Assembly: GCF_030269545.1 (NCBI RefSeq)
Contig: NZ_BSTN01000010.1
Coordinates: forward strand, 180,843-244,842
DNA: 64,000 nt
Reading direction: 5' to 3'
DNA from: Actinomadura sp. NBRC 104425
GTDB taxonomy: Bacteria > Actinomycetota > Actinomycetes > Streptosporangiales > Streptosporangiaceae
Shown in pieces: positions 33,622 through 41,562 of the stretch. The notes beneath the pieces were generated by a model. It was not told the DNA's origin and made no database searches. It saw only the letters and a list, made by a program, of their open reading frames with translations. Both the position numbers and the translations under genes were made by a program. How positions within the stretch are numbered: position 1 is the first letter of the stretch; every line of letters begins with the position of its first letter.

Positions 33622-34415
33622 CGCTCGTGGCGCCGCTTCCAGCGGAACGTCGTCAGGCACAGCACCAACCCTCCGATGCACCAGGCCGCCAGCACCAGGG
33701 CGATCCTGCCGTGCTCCCAGGAGCGGGCGGGCTCGGCCGCGAGCAGCACGTCGGGCAGCAGCGCGGACCGCAGCCCCTGGCACATCCACTTGAGCGGGAA
33801 CAGCGCGCCGACCTGCTGCACGCCGGAGGGCAGGTCCCCGAACACGAAGAACACCCCGGAGATGAACTGCAGCACAAGATAGGGCAGGTTGAGCACCGCT
33901 GCGGCGCTGCGCCCCGACCGCGGGACGCTGCTCACCGCGATCCCCAGCAGCGTGCACGCCGCCACGCCGAGCACGAACACCCACCCGAACGTGAACCACC
34001 GCTGCGGCGTCGCGGGCGGCTCCAGGCCGAGCAGCGCGCCGCCGACCGCGAAGAGCACCGCCGTCTCGGCCACCGACAGCACCAGCGCCGAGACCGTCTT
34101 GCCGATGAAGTAGGACGCCCTCGGCATCGGCGTGCCGTACAGCCGCTTGAGGGTGCCGTCGTCGCGCTCGTTGGCGATGCTGATGCCCAGGCTGATGAAC
34201 GTGGTGGACATGATGCCGCCGGCGATGATCCCGGCGGCGAAGTACTGGCGGAAGTCCACGCCCGTGTCGCCCACCTCGCCCTCGAAGATCGTGCCGAAGA
34301 TCAGCAGCAGCACGATCGGCAGGCCGAAGGAGAACACCACGGCCTCCCGCTCCCGCACGAACGTCTTCAGCTCCAAGGCGCCGCGCGCCAAGCCCAGCTT
34401 GAGGGCGAGGGTCAT
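33618..34415 (-). CDS. ABC-2 type exporter permease
   Basis: The ATG at 34415 overlaps the ATPase stop (ATGA) and gives 265 residues. Six hydrophobic segments are visible (AVVFSFGLPIVLLLIFGTIF, YFAAGIIAGGIMSTTFISLG, SALVLSVAETAVLFAVGGALLG, FTFGWVFVLGVAACTLLGIAVS, LVLQFISGVFFVFG and a last near 240). The ANERDDGTLKRLYGTPMPRASYF loop is typical of DrrB/YadH-type exporters. It probably exports a lipophilic compound together with the preceding ATPase. Confidence 0.92.
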   Translation of the reverse strand: MTLALKLGLARGALELKTFVREREAVVFSFGLPIVLLLIFGTIFEGEVGDTGVDFRQYFAAGIIAGGIMSTTFISLGISIANERDDGTLKRLYGTPMPRASYFIGKTVSALVLSVAETAVLFAVGGALLGLEPPATPQRWFTFGWVFVLGVAACTLLGIAVSSVPRSGRSAAAVLNLPYLVLQFISGVFFVFGDLPSGVQQVGALFPLKWMCQGLRSALLPDVLLAAEPARSWEHGRIALVLAAWCIGGLVLCLTTFRWKRRHER

Positions 34416-35257
34416 TTCGTCGCTCCGATCATGGACAGGTAGACGTCTTCCAGGGACGGCCGGGTCACGGTCAGCTCGGGCACCTCGCCGCCGAACCGCT
34501 GGCTCAGCTCCGCCACCACCTGGGTGGGGGAGTCGGTGTCGATGCGCTGCGGGCCCTCCGGCCCCCGCCAGCTCACCCGCGCGGAGGCCGTGGCGCGCCC
34601 GCCCAGCCGCCCGGGGGTGTCCACCGCGACGACCCGGCCGGCGGCGATCACGCCGACCCGGTCGGCCAGCGCCTCGGCCTCGTCCAGGTAGTGGGTGGTC
34701 AGCAGGATCGTGGTGCCGTCGCCGGCCAGGCCCTGGATCAGGTCCCAGAACCGGCGGCGGGCGTCGGGGTCGAACCCCGTCGTCGGCTCGTCCAAAAACA
34801 GCAGCTCCGGCCGGCCGATGATGCCGAGCGCGACATCGACCCTGCGGCGCTGCCCGCCGGACAGCCGCCCGACCCGCCGTGTCGCCTGCTCGGCCAGCCC
34901 CACCGCCTCGATCACCTCGTCCGGGTCGCGGGGCCGCGGGTAGTAGGCGGCGAAGTGCCGCACCATCTCCCGCACGGTCAGCTGGGGGTCCTCGTTCGAG
35001 GTCTGCGGGACGATCCCGATGCGGGCCCGCCAGCCGCGGCCCGCCTTGGCGGGGTCGGCGCCGAGCACGGACACCTCGCCGGCCGTGCGCTGCCGGTGCC
35101 CCTCCAGGATCTCGACGGTGGTGCTCTTGCCCGCCCCGTTCGGGCCGAGCAGCGCGAACACCTCGCCGCGCCTGATGTCCAGGTCGACGCCCTTCACCGC
35201 GTCGACGTCCCCGTACCGCTTGCGCAGTCCGCGCACCCGCACCGCTGTGTCCGTCAT
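34412..35257 (-). CDS. ABC exporter ATP-binding protein (DrrA-like)
   Basis: The 281-residue ATPase has Walker A GPNGAGKST, signature LSGGQRRRVDVALGI, Walker B LLFLDEPTTGFDPDAR and switch His in TTHYLDEAEALADRVGVI, plus the C-terminal extension common to drug-resistance ABC ATPases (DrrA/CcmA group). It heads the leftward operon ATPase-permease-kinase-regulator. A hairpin-rich 107-bp gap to galM lies upstream and includes a TTGACA on the minus strand at 35314-35319. Confidence 0.94.
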   Translation of the reverse strand: MTDTAVRVRGLRKRYGDVDAVKGVDLDIRRGEVFALLGPNGAGKSTTVEILEGHRQRTAGEVSVLGADPAKAGRGWRARIGIVPQTSNEDPQLTVREMVRHFAAYYPRPRDPDEVIEAVGLAEQATRRVGRLSGGQRRRVDVALGIIGRPELLFLDEPTTGFDPDARRRFWDLIQGLAGDGTTILLTTHYLDEAEALADRVGVIAAGRVVAVDTPGRLGGRATASARVSWRGPEGPQRIDTDSPTQVVAELSQRFGGEVPELTVTRPSLEDVYLSMIGATK

Positions 35258-35271
35258 GACTCAAGCGTCTT

Positions 35272-35291
35272 CCCGCGGCGGCCGCCGCGGG
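35272..35291. repeat. 20-bp perfect palindrome between galM and the exporter operon
   Basis: Bases 35272-35291 are a perfect palindrome with arm CCCGCGGCGG. It lies 15 bp before the exporter ATPase start and may form a hairpin in its leader or end galM transcripts. Confidence 0.55.
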
Positions 35292-35308
35292 ATCGGCGCG
35301 TCGGTCAT

Positions 35309-35338
35309 CCCCGTGTCAACCGATCGGTGGACACGGGG
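35309..35338. promoter_or_regulatory. 30-bp near-perfect palindrome, operator or terminator
   Basis: Arms of 15 bp centred between 35323 and 35324 (inner part ACCGATCGGT, outer part CCCCGTGTC/GACACGGGG) differ at one pair. It overlaps a minus-strand TTGACA (35314-35319) suited to the exporter operon, and also lies 27 bp past the galM stop. It could be a repressor site or the galM terminator. Confidence 0.5.
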
Positions 35339-35364
35339 GTGCGCGTGCTCGGCCGCGGCGGCGC

Positions 35365-36396
35365 TCAGTCCGGGAGCGTGCTGAAGCGGAAGGTGGTGGT
35401 GGAGCGGTACTCCTCGCCGGGCCGCAGCACCGTGGACGGGAACGACGGCTGGTTGGGGGAGTCGGGGAAGTGCTGCGTCTCCAGGCAGAACGCGTCGCCC
35501 TGCCGGTAGGCCAGGCCGCCGGTGCCGATGTGCGAGCCGTCCAGGAAGTTGCCCGAGTAGAACTGCACGCCGGGCTCGCTGGTCAGCACCTCCATCACGC
35601 GGCCGGACCGCGGGTCCTCGGCGCGGGCGGCGACCTCGCCGCCGTTCAGCACGAACGTGTGGTCGTAGCCCTTGCCGACCAGCAGCTGCGGATGCGTCTG
35701 GCGGATCCGGGCGCCGATCGGCTGCGGCTTGGTGAAGTCGAACGGGGTGCCCGCGACCGGGGCCGGCTCGCCGAGCGGGATCTGGTTCGCGTCCACCGGC
35801 AGGTAGCGGTCGGCGTCGATGGCGAGCCGCTGGTCGTACACCGTGCCGGAGCCCTCCCCGGCGAGATTGAAATAGGAGTGGTTGGTCAGGTTCACCACGG
35901 TCGGGCGGTCGGTGGTGGCGTGGTAGTCGATGCGCAGCGCGTCGTCGGAAACGGTGTAGGTGACGGTGGCGCGCAGCGTCCCCGGGTAGCCCTGCTCGCC
36001 GTCGGGGCTGACGTAGGTGAGGACGATCGAGCTGTCGCCGGCGTCGGCGACGTCCCACACGCGCTTGTCGAACCCCTGCTCGCCGCCGTGCAGGCTGTTG
36101 GCGCCGTTGTTGCGCGGCAGCGTGTACTCCCGGCCGTCCAGCCGGAACCGGCCGCCCGCGATGCGGTTGCCGTAGCGCCCCACCACGGCGCCGAAGTAGC
36201 GGCTGCGCGTGACGTAGTCGTCCAGCGTCGCGCAGCCGAGGACGACGTTGGCCGGGGCGCCGTCGCGGTCGGGCGCCTCCAGGGTCTGCACGACGCAGCC
36301 GTATGTCAGAACGCGCACGCGCAGGGCGCCGCCCGTCAGCGTGTAGCGGTGCACGGGCGTGCCGTCGGGCAGCACGCCGAACCTCTCCTCGTTCAT
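35365..36396 (-). CDS. galM: Aldose 1-epimerase
   Basis: Mutarotase that interconverts alpha- and beta-anomers of aldoses in the cytoplasm. The 343-residue protein shows GRYGNRIAGGRF, LHGGEQGFDKRVW (active-site His), VVNLTNHSYFNLAGEGSG (second active-site His) and a C-terminal YSGNFLDGSH then Glu region, matching GalM. Its start overlaps the LacI regulator stop by 4 bp, so the two form a leftward pair divergent from the pectin operon. It probably speeds anomer exchange of imported sugars such as galacturonate or arabinose. Confidence 0.94.
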   Translation of the reverse strand: MNEERFGVLPDGTPVHRYTLTGGALRVRVLTYGCVVQTLEAPDRDGAPANVVLGCATLDDYVTRSRYFGAVVGRYGNRIAGGRFRLDGREYTLPRNNGANSLHGGEQGFDKRVWDVADAGDSSIVLTYVSPDGEQGYPGTLRATVTYTVSDDALRIDYHATTDRPTVVNLTNHSYFNLAGEGSGTVYDQRLAIDADRYLPVDANQIPLGEPAPVAGTPFDFTKPQPIGARIRQTHPQLLVGKGYDHTFVLNGGEVAARAEDPRSGRVMEVLTSEPGVQFYSGNFLDGSHIGTGGLAYRQGDAFCLETQHFPDSPNQPSFPSTVLRPGEEYRSTTTFRFSTLPD

Positions 36397-37418
36397 GTGA
36401 CCTCACCGGATGGCAGGCGGGCGGGCCGTTCCTCGACGGGGGCCGCCGCGGTGGACTCGCGGACGACGAGCGTGGTCTCCAGGACGGTCAGCGCGGCGGG
36501 CCCCGGCTCCTCGGTGCCGACCAGCTGCAGCAGCATGTCCACGGCGGTGCGGCCGGCGGCGACCGTCGGCATCGCCACCGTGGTCAGCTTGGGCCGGTTC
36601 AGCCGGGCCTGCATGATGTCGTCGACGCCGACCACGCTGACGTCGTCGGGCACCCGCACGCCCAGCTCGGCCAGCCCCTCGACCAGCCCGATCGCGACCA
36701 GGTCGTTGTAGGCGAGCACGCCGGTGACCGCGGCGCGCGCCACCTCGGGCGCGGCGATCTGCCCGCCCTGCTCGGTGGGGGAGTTCGGGCCGATCACGGT
36801 CAGCTCGGCGCCGGCCGCCGCGGCGGCGTCGGCCGCGGACTCGCGGATGCGCCGGCTGTTCCACGACCCCTCCGGCCCGGACAGCAGCGCCAGCCGCCGG
36901 TGGCCGAGTCCGGCCAGGTGCTCGACCGCCAGCCGGGCGCCGTGCCCGACGTCCATCAGCACCGCGGGCAGCCCGTCCAATCGCCGGTTGACCAGGACGA
37001 ACGGCACCTGGCGGCGGAGCTTGGCCAAAGTCCGGTCGCCCAGCCGCGGCGCGCACAGCAGCACCCCGTCCACCTGTTTGGTGAACGCCCGGATGAGCTC
37101 CTCCTCCACCCGCGGGTCCTCGTCGGTGTCGGCGACGAACACGTGGTAGTCGCGGGCGCGGGCGTGCGCCTGGGCGGCCTTGATCAGCGGCGGGAAGAAC
37201 GGGTTGGCGATGTCGGCGACGATCAGGCCGAGGTTGTGGGTGCGGCCCGTGGTCAGCCCGCGCGCCGCGCGGTTGGGCCGGTAGCCCAGCTGCTCGGCCA
37301 CCGCCAGCACGCGGTTGCGCGTCTCGGCGTTGACCAGGTGGGGGGCCGAGAAGGTGCGCGACACCGTGGAGACGTGAACGCCGCTGGCACGCGCGACGTC
37401 CCGGATCGTTACGGCCAC
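36393..37418 (-). CDS. LacI-family repressor of the pectin/uronate operon
   Basis: The GTG at 37418 is chosen for the GGAAGGGGAGAG ribosome-binding stretch just upstream and because the product begins VTIRDVARASGVHVSTVSRTFSAPHLVN, the LacI helix-turn-helix. Longer in-frame starts (37451, 37478) would overlap or abut its own operator. The 341-residue protein has hinge NRAARGLTTGRTHNLGLIVADIANPFFPPL and a full sugar-binding domain ending TTVAMPTVAAGRTAV. It is divergent from the ten-gene operon it very probably controls, with two TGCAA-N4-TTGCA-type sites between them. Confidence 0.93.
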   Translation of the reverse strand: MAVTIRDVARASGVHVSTVSRTFSAPHLVNAETRNRVLAVAEQLGYRPNRAARGLTTGRTHNLGLIVADIANPFFPPLIKAAQAHARARDYHVFVADTDEDPRVEEELIRAFTKQVDGVLLCAPRLGDRTLAKLRRQVPFVLVNRRLDGLPAVLMDVGHGARLAVEHLAGLGHRRLALLSGPEGSWNSRRIRESAADAAAAAGAELTVIGPNSPTEQGGQIAAPEVARAAVTGVLAYNDLVAIGLVEGLAELGVRVPDDVSVVGVDDIMQARLNRPKLTTVAMPTVAAGRTAVDMLLQLVGTEEPGPAALTVLETTLVVRESTAAAPVEERPARLPSGEVT

Positions 37419-37454
37419 GCTCTCCCCTTCCTGGGCGTTGGAACGCCTCATTAA

Positions 37455-37468
37455 TGCAAACGATTGCA
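37455..37468. promoter_or_regulatory. LacI-type operator near the repressor start
   Basis: TGCAAACGATTGCA has perfect 5-bp arms and lies 37 bp upstream of the repressor GTG. It matches the site at 37607 in its TGCAA-N4-TTGC pattern and suits autoregulation. Confidence 0.75.
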
Positions 37469-37544
37469 GCTCCGTCAACCGCGCCGACGGGGGGAGATCG
37501 CGGGGCGTCCTCCGGGATCGGCCCGGTCCGTCTGCGTTTTGTCA

Positions 37545-37568
37545 GGCGTGACGCATCTGGGTCACGCC
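37545..37568. promoter_or_regulatory. Inverted repeat GGCGTGAC-N8-GTCACGCC upstream of the pectin promoter
   Basis: Perfect 8-bp arms at 37545-37552 and 37561-37568 lie directly upstream of the -35 at 37575. That is an activator-type position. The sequence resembles no LacI site in this window. A CRP-like site is unlikely because the GTGA and TCAC halves are 10, not 6, bases apart. Confidence 0.5.
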
Positions 37569-37574
37569 GACCCC

Positions 37575-37603
37575 TTGACGTTTCGCTCGGATGACGCGAA
37601 TGT
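37575..37603 (+). promoter_or_regulatory. Promoter of the pectin/uronate operon
   Basis: TTGACG (37575-37580) and GAATGT (37598-37603) are 17 bp apart. The operator at 37607-37620 begins three bases after the -10, where the transcript should start. About 190 bp of leader would precede the first gene; AAGCGCTT at 37698-37705 lies in it. Confidence 0.6.
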
Positions 37604-37606
37604 TTC

Positions 37607-37620
37607 TGCAACCGGTTGCT
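37607..37620. promoter_or_regulatory. LacI-type operator over the pectin operon start site
   Basis: TGCAACCGGTTGCT contains the perfect 12-bp palindrome GCAACCGGTTGC. It overlaps the predicted +1 of the operon promoter, a classical repression site for the divergent LacI protein. Confidence 0.75.
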
Positions 37621-37807
37621 GTGTGACCGGTGGCACACCCCCGGGCGACCCGCCCCCCTTGCGGCTCGGGGCGGGCGGAGGCGCACATACCGGCGGTAAG
37701 CGCTTTCAGTGCCCGCCTGCGCGTCCCCGCCCCGACCCCGCACCCCGGCCCCCGACCCGTCCCACCGAACCCGACGACCCGAACGACCGACCCGTAAGGA
37801 GGCGCTC

Positions 37808-38752
37808 GTGGCCATCGCCGAGGCGACCACGGCCGGGCGCGGCACCCCGCAGCCCCGGCGCAGACGGCGCCGCCGGCCCGCCCGCGGGCCGCGCACCCCG
37901 TACCTGCTGATCACACCGTCGGTGCTGCTGATGCTGGGCTTCCTGGTCTATCCGGTGGCCGGCGTCTTCTACTACAGCCTGCAGCGCTACAACATCACCA
38001 AGCCGTGGGACAACGGGTTCGCCGGGCTCGGCAACTTCCGCGACATGCTCGGCGACGACCTGTTCTGGCAGAGCCTCGGCTTCTCCGCCGAGTGGGTCGC
38101 CGCGACCGTCGGCTTCCAGCTGGTGCTCGGGCTGGCGCTGGCGCTGCTGGTGAACGAGACGTTCGTCGGCCGCGCGCTGGCGCGGGCGCTGGTGTTCTCC
38201 CCGTGGGCCATCTCCGGCGTGCTCACCACCAGCATCTGGATCCTGCTCTACAGCCCGACCACCGGCTTCACCCCGTACCTGGCCGACCTCGGCCTGGTCG
38301 AGCACGGCTCGTCGCCGCTGTCGGACACCGGCAGCGTCTTCCCCGCCGCCGTGCTCACCGAGCTGTGGCGCGGGGTGCCGTTCTTCGCCATCCTCCTGCT
38401 GGCCGACCTGCAGAGCATCCCCAAGGACCTGTACGAGGCGGCGTCGGTGGACGGCGCCACCCGGCTGCGCCGGTTCTGGCACATCACGCTGCCGCACCTC
38501 AAGGACGCCATCATCCTGGCGACCCTGCTGCGGGCGGTGTGGGAGTTCAACAACGTCGACCTGCTCTACACGCTCACCGGCGGCGGCCCGGCGCACCAGA
38601 CCACCACGCTGCCGCTGTACGTGGCGCAGAAGGCGACGGTCGCGCACGAGTTCGGCTACGGATCGGCGCTGACCACGGCGGCGTTCCTGATCCTGCTGTT
38701 CTTCTCCATCCTCTACCTGCGCCTCAGCAAGTTCGGAGGTGAGCGGTCTTGA
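37808..38752 (+). CDS. ABC sugar permease, MalF-type, of the pectin importer
   Basis: The GTG at 37808 follows AAGGAGG by 5 bases. The 314-residue protein has a basic N-terminus, about six hydrophobic segments (first YLLITPSVLLMLGFLVYPVAGVF) and the EAA loop YEAASVDGATRLRRFWHITLPHL. It heads the rightward pectin/uronate operon. It should pair with the next permease and with the binding protein at 47545, eight genes further on. No ATPase gene is in the operon. Confidence 0.94.
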   Translation: MAIAEATTAGRGTPQPRRRRRRRPARGPRTPYLLITPSVLLMLGFLVYPVAGVFYYSLQRYNITKPWDNGFAGLGNFRDMLGDDLFWQSLGFSAEWVAATVGFQLVLGLALALLVNETFVGRALARALVFSPWAISGVLTTSIWILLYSPTTGFTPYLADLGLVEHGSSPLSDTGSVFPAAVLTELWRGVPFFAILLLADLQSIPKDLYEAASVDGATRLRRFWHITLPHLKDAIILATLLRAVWEFNNVDLLYTLTGGGPAHQTTTLPLYVAQKATVAHEFGYGSALTTAAFLILLFFSILYLRLSKFGGERS

Positions 38753-39687
38753 GCCGCCGTCCCACCATGACCCTGGACGACGAGCGCGCGGCCGGCGCCC
38801 CGGCGGCGTCCCCGGCGGACGGCGGGCCGGACGAGCCGGCCCGGCGCCGCCCCGCCCGGCGCGGGCGGCGCGGTGGCGCGGGCGGCCCGCGCAAGTGGGA
38901 GATCTACCTCCCGCTCGGCCTGTACCTGGCGTTCACGCTGATCCCGTTCTACTGGATGCTGCTGTACGCCTTCCGCCCGGCGGGCCGGACCGGCTTCCTG
39001 CCCTGGCCGCTGACGTTCGAGCACTTCAGCACCGTGTGGAACAGCGTCGGGTTCGGCGTCTACTTCCAAAACAGCCTCAAGGTCGGGGTGGTCGCGCTGA
39101 TCACCACCACGGTGATCGCGCTGGCCGGCGGGTACGCGCTGGCCCGCTACCGGTTCCGCGGCAGGACGCTGTTCCTGGTGGCCATGCTGTGCACCCAGTT
39201 CATCCCCGGCGCCATGATGCTGATCCCGCTGTTCGAGATCTTCCGGGAGCTGCAGCTGGTCAACTCGCTGTGGAGCCTGGTGATCGCCGAGACGGTGTTC
39301 CAGCTGCCGCTGTCGCTCATCCTGATCAGCGGGTTCGTCCGCAACGTGCCGGTGGAGCTGGAGGAGGCCGCCTGGGTGGACGGCTGCTCGCGGCTGCGCG
39401 GCTTCCTCACCGTGGTGCTGCCGCTGCTGCGGCCCGGCCTGGTGGCGGTCGGCTCGTTCGCCTTCATCCACTCCTGGAACAACTTCCTGTTCGCGCTCAT
39501 GTTCCTCAGCGAGCAGGAGAAGTACACCGTCCCCGTCGGCCTCAACTACATGATCGGCGAGTACGGCGCCGACTTCGGCGCGCTGGCCGCCGGCGGCGTG
39601 GTGGCGGCCCTGCCCGTCGTGCTGGTGTTCGCGGTCATCCAGCGCTACCTCGTCCAGGGGCTGAGCGCGGGCGCGGTGAAGGGATGA
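38749..39687 (+). CDS. ABC sugar permease, MalG-type, of the pectin importer
   Basis: TTG at 38749 overlaps the previous stop (TTGA) and has GGAGGTGA nine bases upstream, so it is preferred over the ATG at 38767. The 312-residue protein has an unusually long Arg/Gly-rich cytoplasmic N-terminus (about 45 residues), six hydrophobic segments and the EAA loop LEEAAWVDGCSRLRGFLTVVLPLL. The C-terminus (VQGLSAGAVKG) is typical of the family. Confidence 0.93.
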   Translation: MSRRPTMTLDDERAAGAPAASPADGGPDEPARRRPARRGRRGGAGGPRKWEIYLPLGLYLAFTLIPFYWMLLYAFRPAGRTGFLPWPLTFEHFSTVWNSVGFGVYFQNSLKVGVVALITTTVIALAGGYALARYRFRGRTLFLVAMLCTQFIPGAMMLIPLFEIFRELQLVNSLWSLVIAETVFQLPLSLILISGFVRNVPVELEEAAWVDGCSRLRGFLTVVLPLLRPGLVAVGSFAFIHSWNNFLFALMFLSEQEKYTVPVGLNYMIGEYGADFGALAAGGVVAALPVVLVFAVIQRYLVQGLSAGAVKG

Positions 39688-40652
39688 GCGTGCGAGGGGA
39701 AGCGGTGAGCGAGAACACGACGGCGGCGATCGCCGAGAGCGCGCTGGAGCCGGGGACGCGGATCCTGGTCACCGGCAGCGCCGGGCGGCTGGGACGCAGC
39801 GTGGTGACGGCATTGGCCGAGGCGGGGCACGAGGTGATCGGCGTGGACCCGGCGCCCGGCACCCCGGCCGACGCGGCCGCCGTGCTGCCCGCCGACCTCA
39901 CCGACCTCGGCGAGGCGTTCGAGGCGATGGCGCGGTTCCGGCCCCGGGCGGTGGTGCACCTGGCCGCGATCGCCACGCCGTTCAGCCGCACCGACGCCTA
40001 CACCTACCGGGTCAACACGCAGCTGGCGTTCAACGTGTGCGAGGCGGCGTCGCACTGCGGCGACGTGGAGCGCGTCGTGCTGGCCAGCAGCCCGACCGTC
40101 ATCGGGTACGGCGCCCCGCACGGGTGGGCGCCGTCGTACCTGCCGCTCGACGAGGAGCACCCGGTGGCGCCGTGGAACGCCTACAGCCTGTCCAAGCTGG
40201 CCGCCGAGCACACCATGCGGATGTTCGCCGCCGCTGACGGCGACCGCGTCCGGTACGCGGCGCTGCGGCCCTGCTTCGTGGTGGCGCCCGAGGAGTGGCA
40301 CGGCGCGCCGACGCAGAGCGGCCACCGCATCGACGAACGCCTCGACCGCCCCGAACTGGGCGGGATGTCGCTGTTCAACTACATCGACGCGCGGGACGCG
40401 GCCGAGTTCGTCCGGTGCCTGCTGGACGGGCTGCCCACGCTGGCCAACGGCGAGGTGTTCTTCGCCGGGGCGGCCGACGCGCTGGCCCGCGAGCCGCTCG
40501 CCGAACTGCTGCCCCGGCACCTGCCCGCCGCGGCTCCGCACTGCGCGGCTCTGGCCGGCACCGCCCCCGCGTTCTCCTCCGCCAAGGCCGAGGCGCTGCT
40601 CGGCTGGCGGCCCAAGCGCAGCTGGCGCACCGAACTGTCCACGGAGGTATGA
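39684..40652 (+). CDS. NAD-dependent epimerase/dehydratase-type protein, probable uronate dehydrogenase
   Basis: Short-chain extended-type dehydrogenase of about 322 residues. The Rossmann motif GSAGRLG follows ILVT, then SSPTVIGYG and the catalytic Tyr-x3-Lys in YSLSK. Uronate dehydrogenase oxidises galacturonate or glucuronate to the aldarolactone and belongs to this superfamily. The next two genes supply the following steps of that pathway, so this is the favoured role, although typical Udh proteins are about 265 residues. A sugar epimerase is the alternative. The ATG at 39684 overlaps the permease stop; a GTG at 39705 with GAGGGGAA upstream is equally plausible. Confidence 0.8.
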   Translation: MSVRGEAVSENTTAAIAESALEPGTRILVTGSAGRLGRSVVTALAEAGHEVIGVDPAPGTPADAAAVLPADLTDLGEAFEAMARFRPRAVVHLAAIATPFSRTDAYTYRVNTQLAFNVCEAASHCGDVERVVLASSPTVIGYGAPHGWAPSYLPLDEEHPVAPWNAYSLSKLAAEHTMRMFAAADGDRVRYAALRPCFVVAPEEWHGAPTQSGHRIDERLDRPELGGMSLFNYIDARDAAEFVRCLLDGLPTLANGEVFFAGAADALAREPLAELLPRHLPAAAPHCAALAGTAPAFSSAKAEALLGWRPKRSWRTELSTEV

Positions 40653-40653
40653 C

Positions 40654-41562
40654 ATGCGGCTGCAGGGAGTGCTGTTCTTCCCGGTGACGCCGTTCGGCGC
40701 GGACGGCGCGCTGGACGAGGCCGTGCTCGCCGAGCACCTGCGCGCCGGGCTCGCGCACGGGCCCGGCGGGGTGTTCGTCGCGTGCGGGACGGGCGAGTTC
40801 CCGTCGCTGTCGCCCGCCGAGCACGACCGCGCGGTGCGCACGGCGGTGCGGGTCGCCGGCGGGGCCGCTCCGGTGGTCGCCGGGGCGGGCGGACCGCTCG
40901 GCGCCGCCCTCGACCAGGCCCGGGCCGCGGCGGCGGCCGGCGCCGACGGGCTGCTGCTCATGCCGCCGTACCTGGCCCAGGGGCCGCGGCACGGGCTGCG
41001 CGCCTACGTCGAGGCGGTCGCGCGGGCCGCCGGCATCCCGGTGATCGTGTACCAGCGCGGCGGGGTCGTGCTCGACCCGGACACCGCCGTGGAGCTGGCC
41101 CGCGTGCCGGGCGTGGCGGGCCTGAAGGACGGCGTCGGCGACATCGACCGGATGGCGCGCATCGTGCGGGCGGTGCGCCGCGAGATCGGCCCCGACTTCA
41201 CGTTCTTCAACGGGCTGCCGACCGCCGAGCTGACCCAGCCCGCCTACCGGGCGATCGGCGTCGAGCTGTACTCCTCGGCGGCGTTCGGGTTCGTGCCCGA
41301 GGTCGCCGCCGCCTACCAGCGCGCCCAGCACGACGACCCCGAACTGGCCGAACGGCTGCTCGCCGAGTTCTACACGCCGCTGGTGGAGCTGCGCAGCCGC
41401 GTCCCCGGCTACGCGGTGTCGCTGGTCAAGGCGGGCGTGCGGCTGCGCGGCCTGGACGCCGGCGCGGTGCGGCCGCCGCTGGTCGAACCCGCGCCCGAGC
41501 ACCTGGACGAGCTGGCCCGCTTGGTCAAGACCGGGCTCGCGCTGGTGGGGGCGGGCTCATGA
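40654..41562 (+). CDS. DapA-superfamily dehydratase, probable 5-dehydro-4-deoxyglucarate dehydratase
   Basis: The 302-residue class I aldolase fold has the Schiff-base Lys158 in GLKDG, Tyr133 in IVYQRGG and the GTGEFPSLSPAEH block. KdgD family members share FFPVTPF and GTGEF(F/P)SL. KdgD decarboxylates and dehydrates 5-keto-4-deoxyglucarate to 2-oxoglutarate semialdehyde. It starts 2 bp after the preceding gene, with GGAGG upstream, and its stop overlaps the enolase-superfamily gene. Context (uronate dehydrogenase and a lactone-acting enolase) strongly supports KdgD over DapA. Confidence 0.88.
   Translation: MRLQGVLFFPVTPFGADGALDEAVLAEHLRAGLAHGPGGVFVACGTGEFPSLSPAEHDRAVRTAVRVAGGAAPVVAGAGGPLGAALDQARAAAAAGADGLLLMPPYLAQGPRHGLRAYVEAVARAAGIPVIVYQRGGVVLDPDTAVELARVPGVAGLKDGVGDIDRMARIVRAVRREIGPDFTFFNGLPTAELTQPAYRAIGVELYSSAAFGFVPEVAAAYQRAQHDDPELAERLLAEFYTPLVELRSRVPGYAVSLVKAGVRLRGLDAGAVRPPLVEPAPEHLDELARLVKTGLALVGAGS

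Noticed and set aside
37545..37568. CRP/GlxR site upstream of the pectin promoter
   Set aside because: The GTGA and TCAC halves are separated by 10 bases instead of the 6 required by CRP-type sites.
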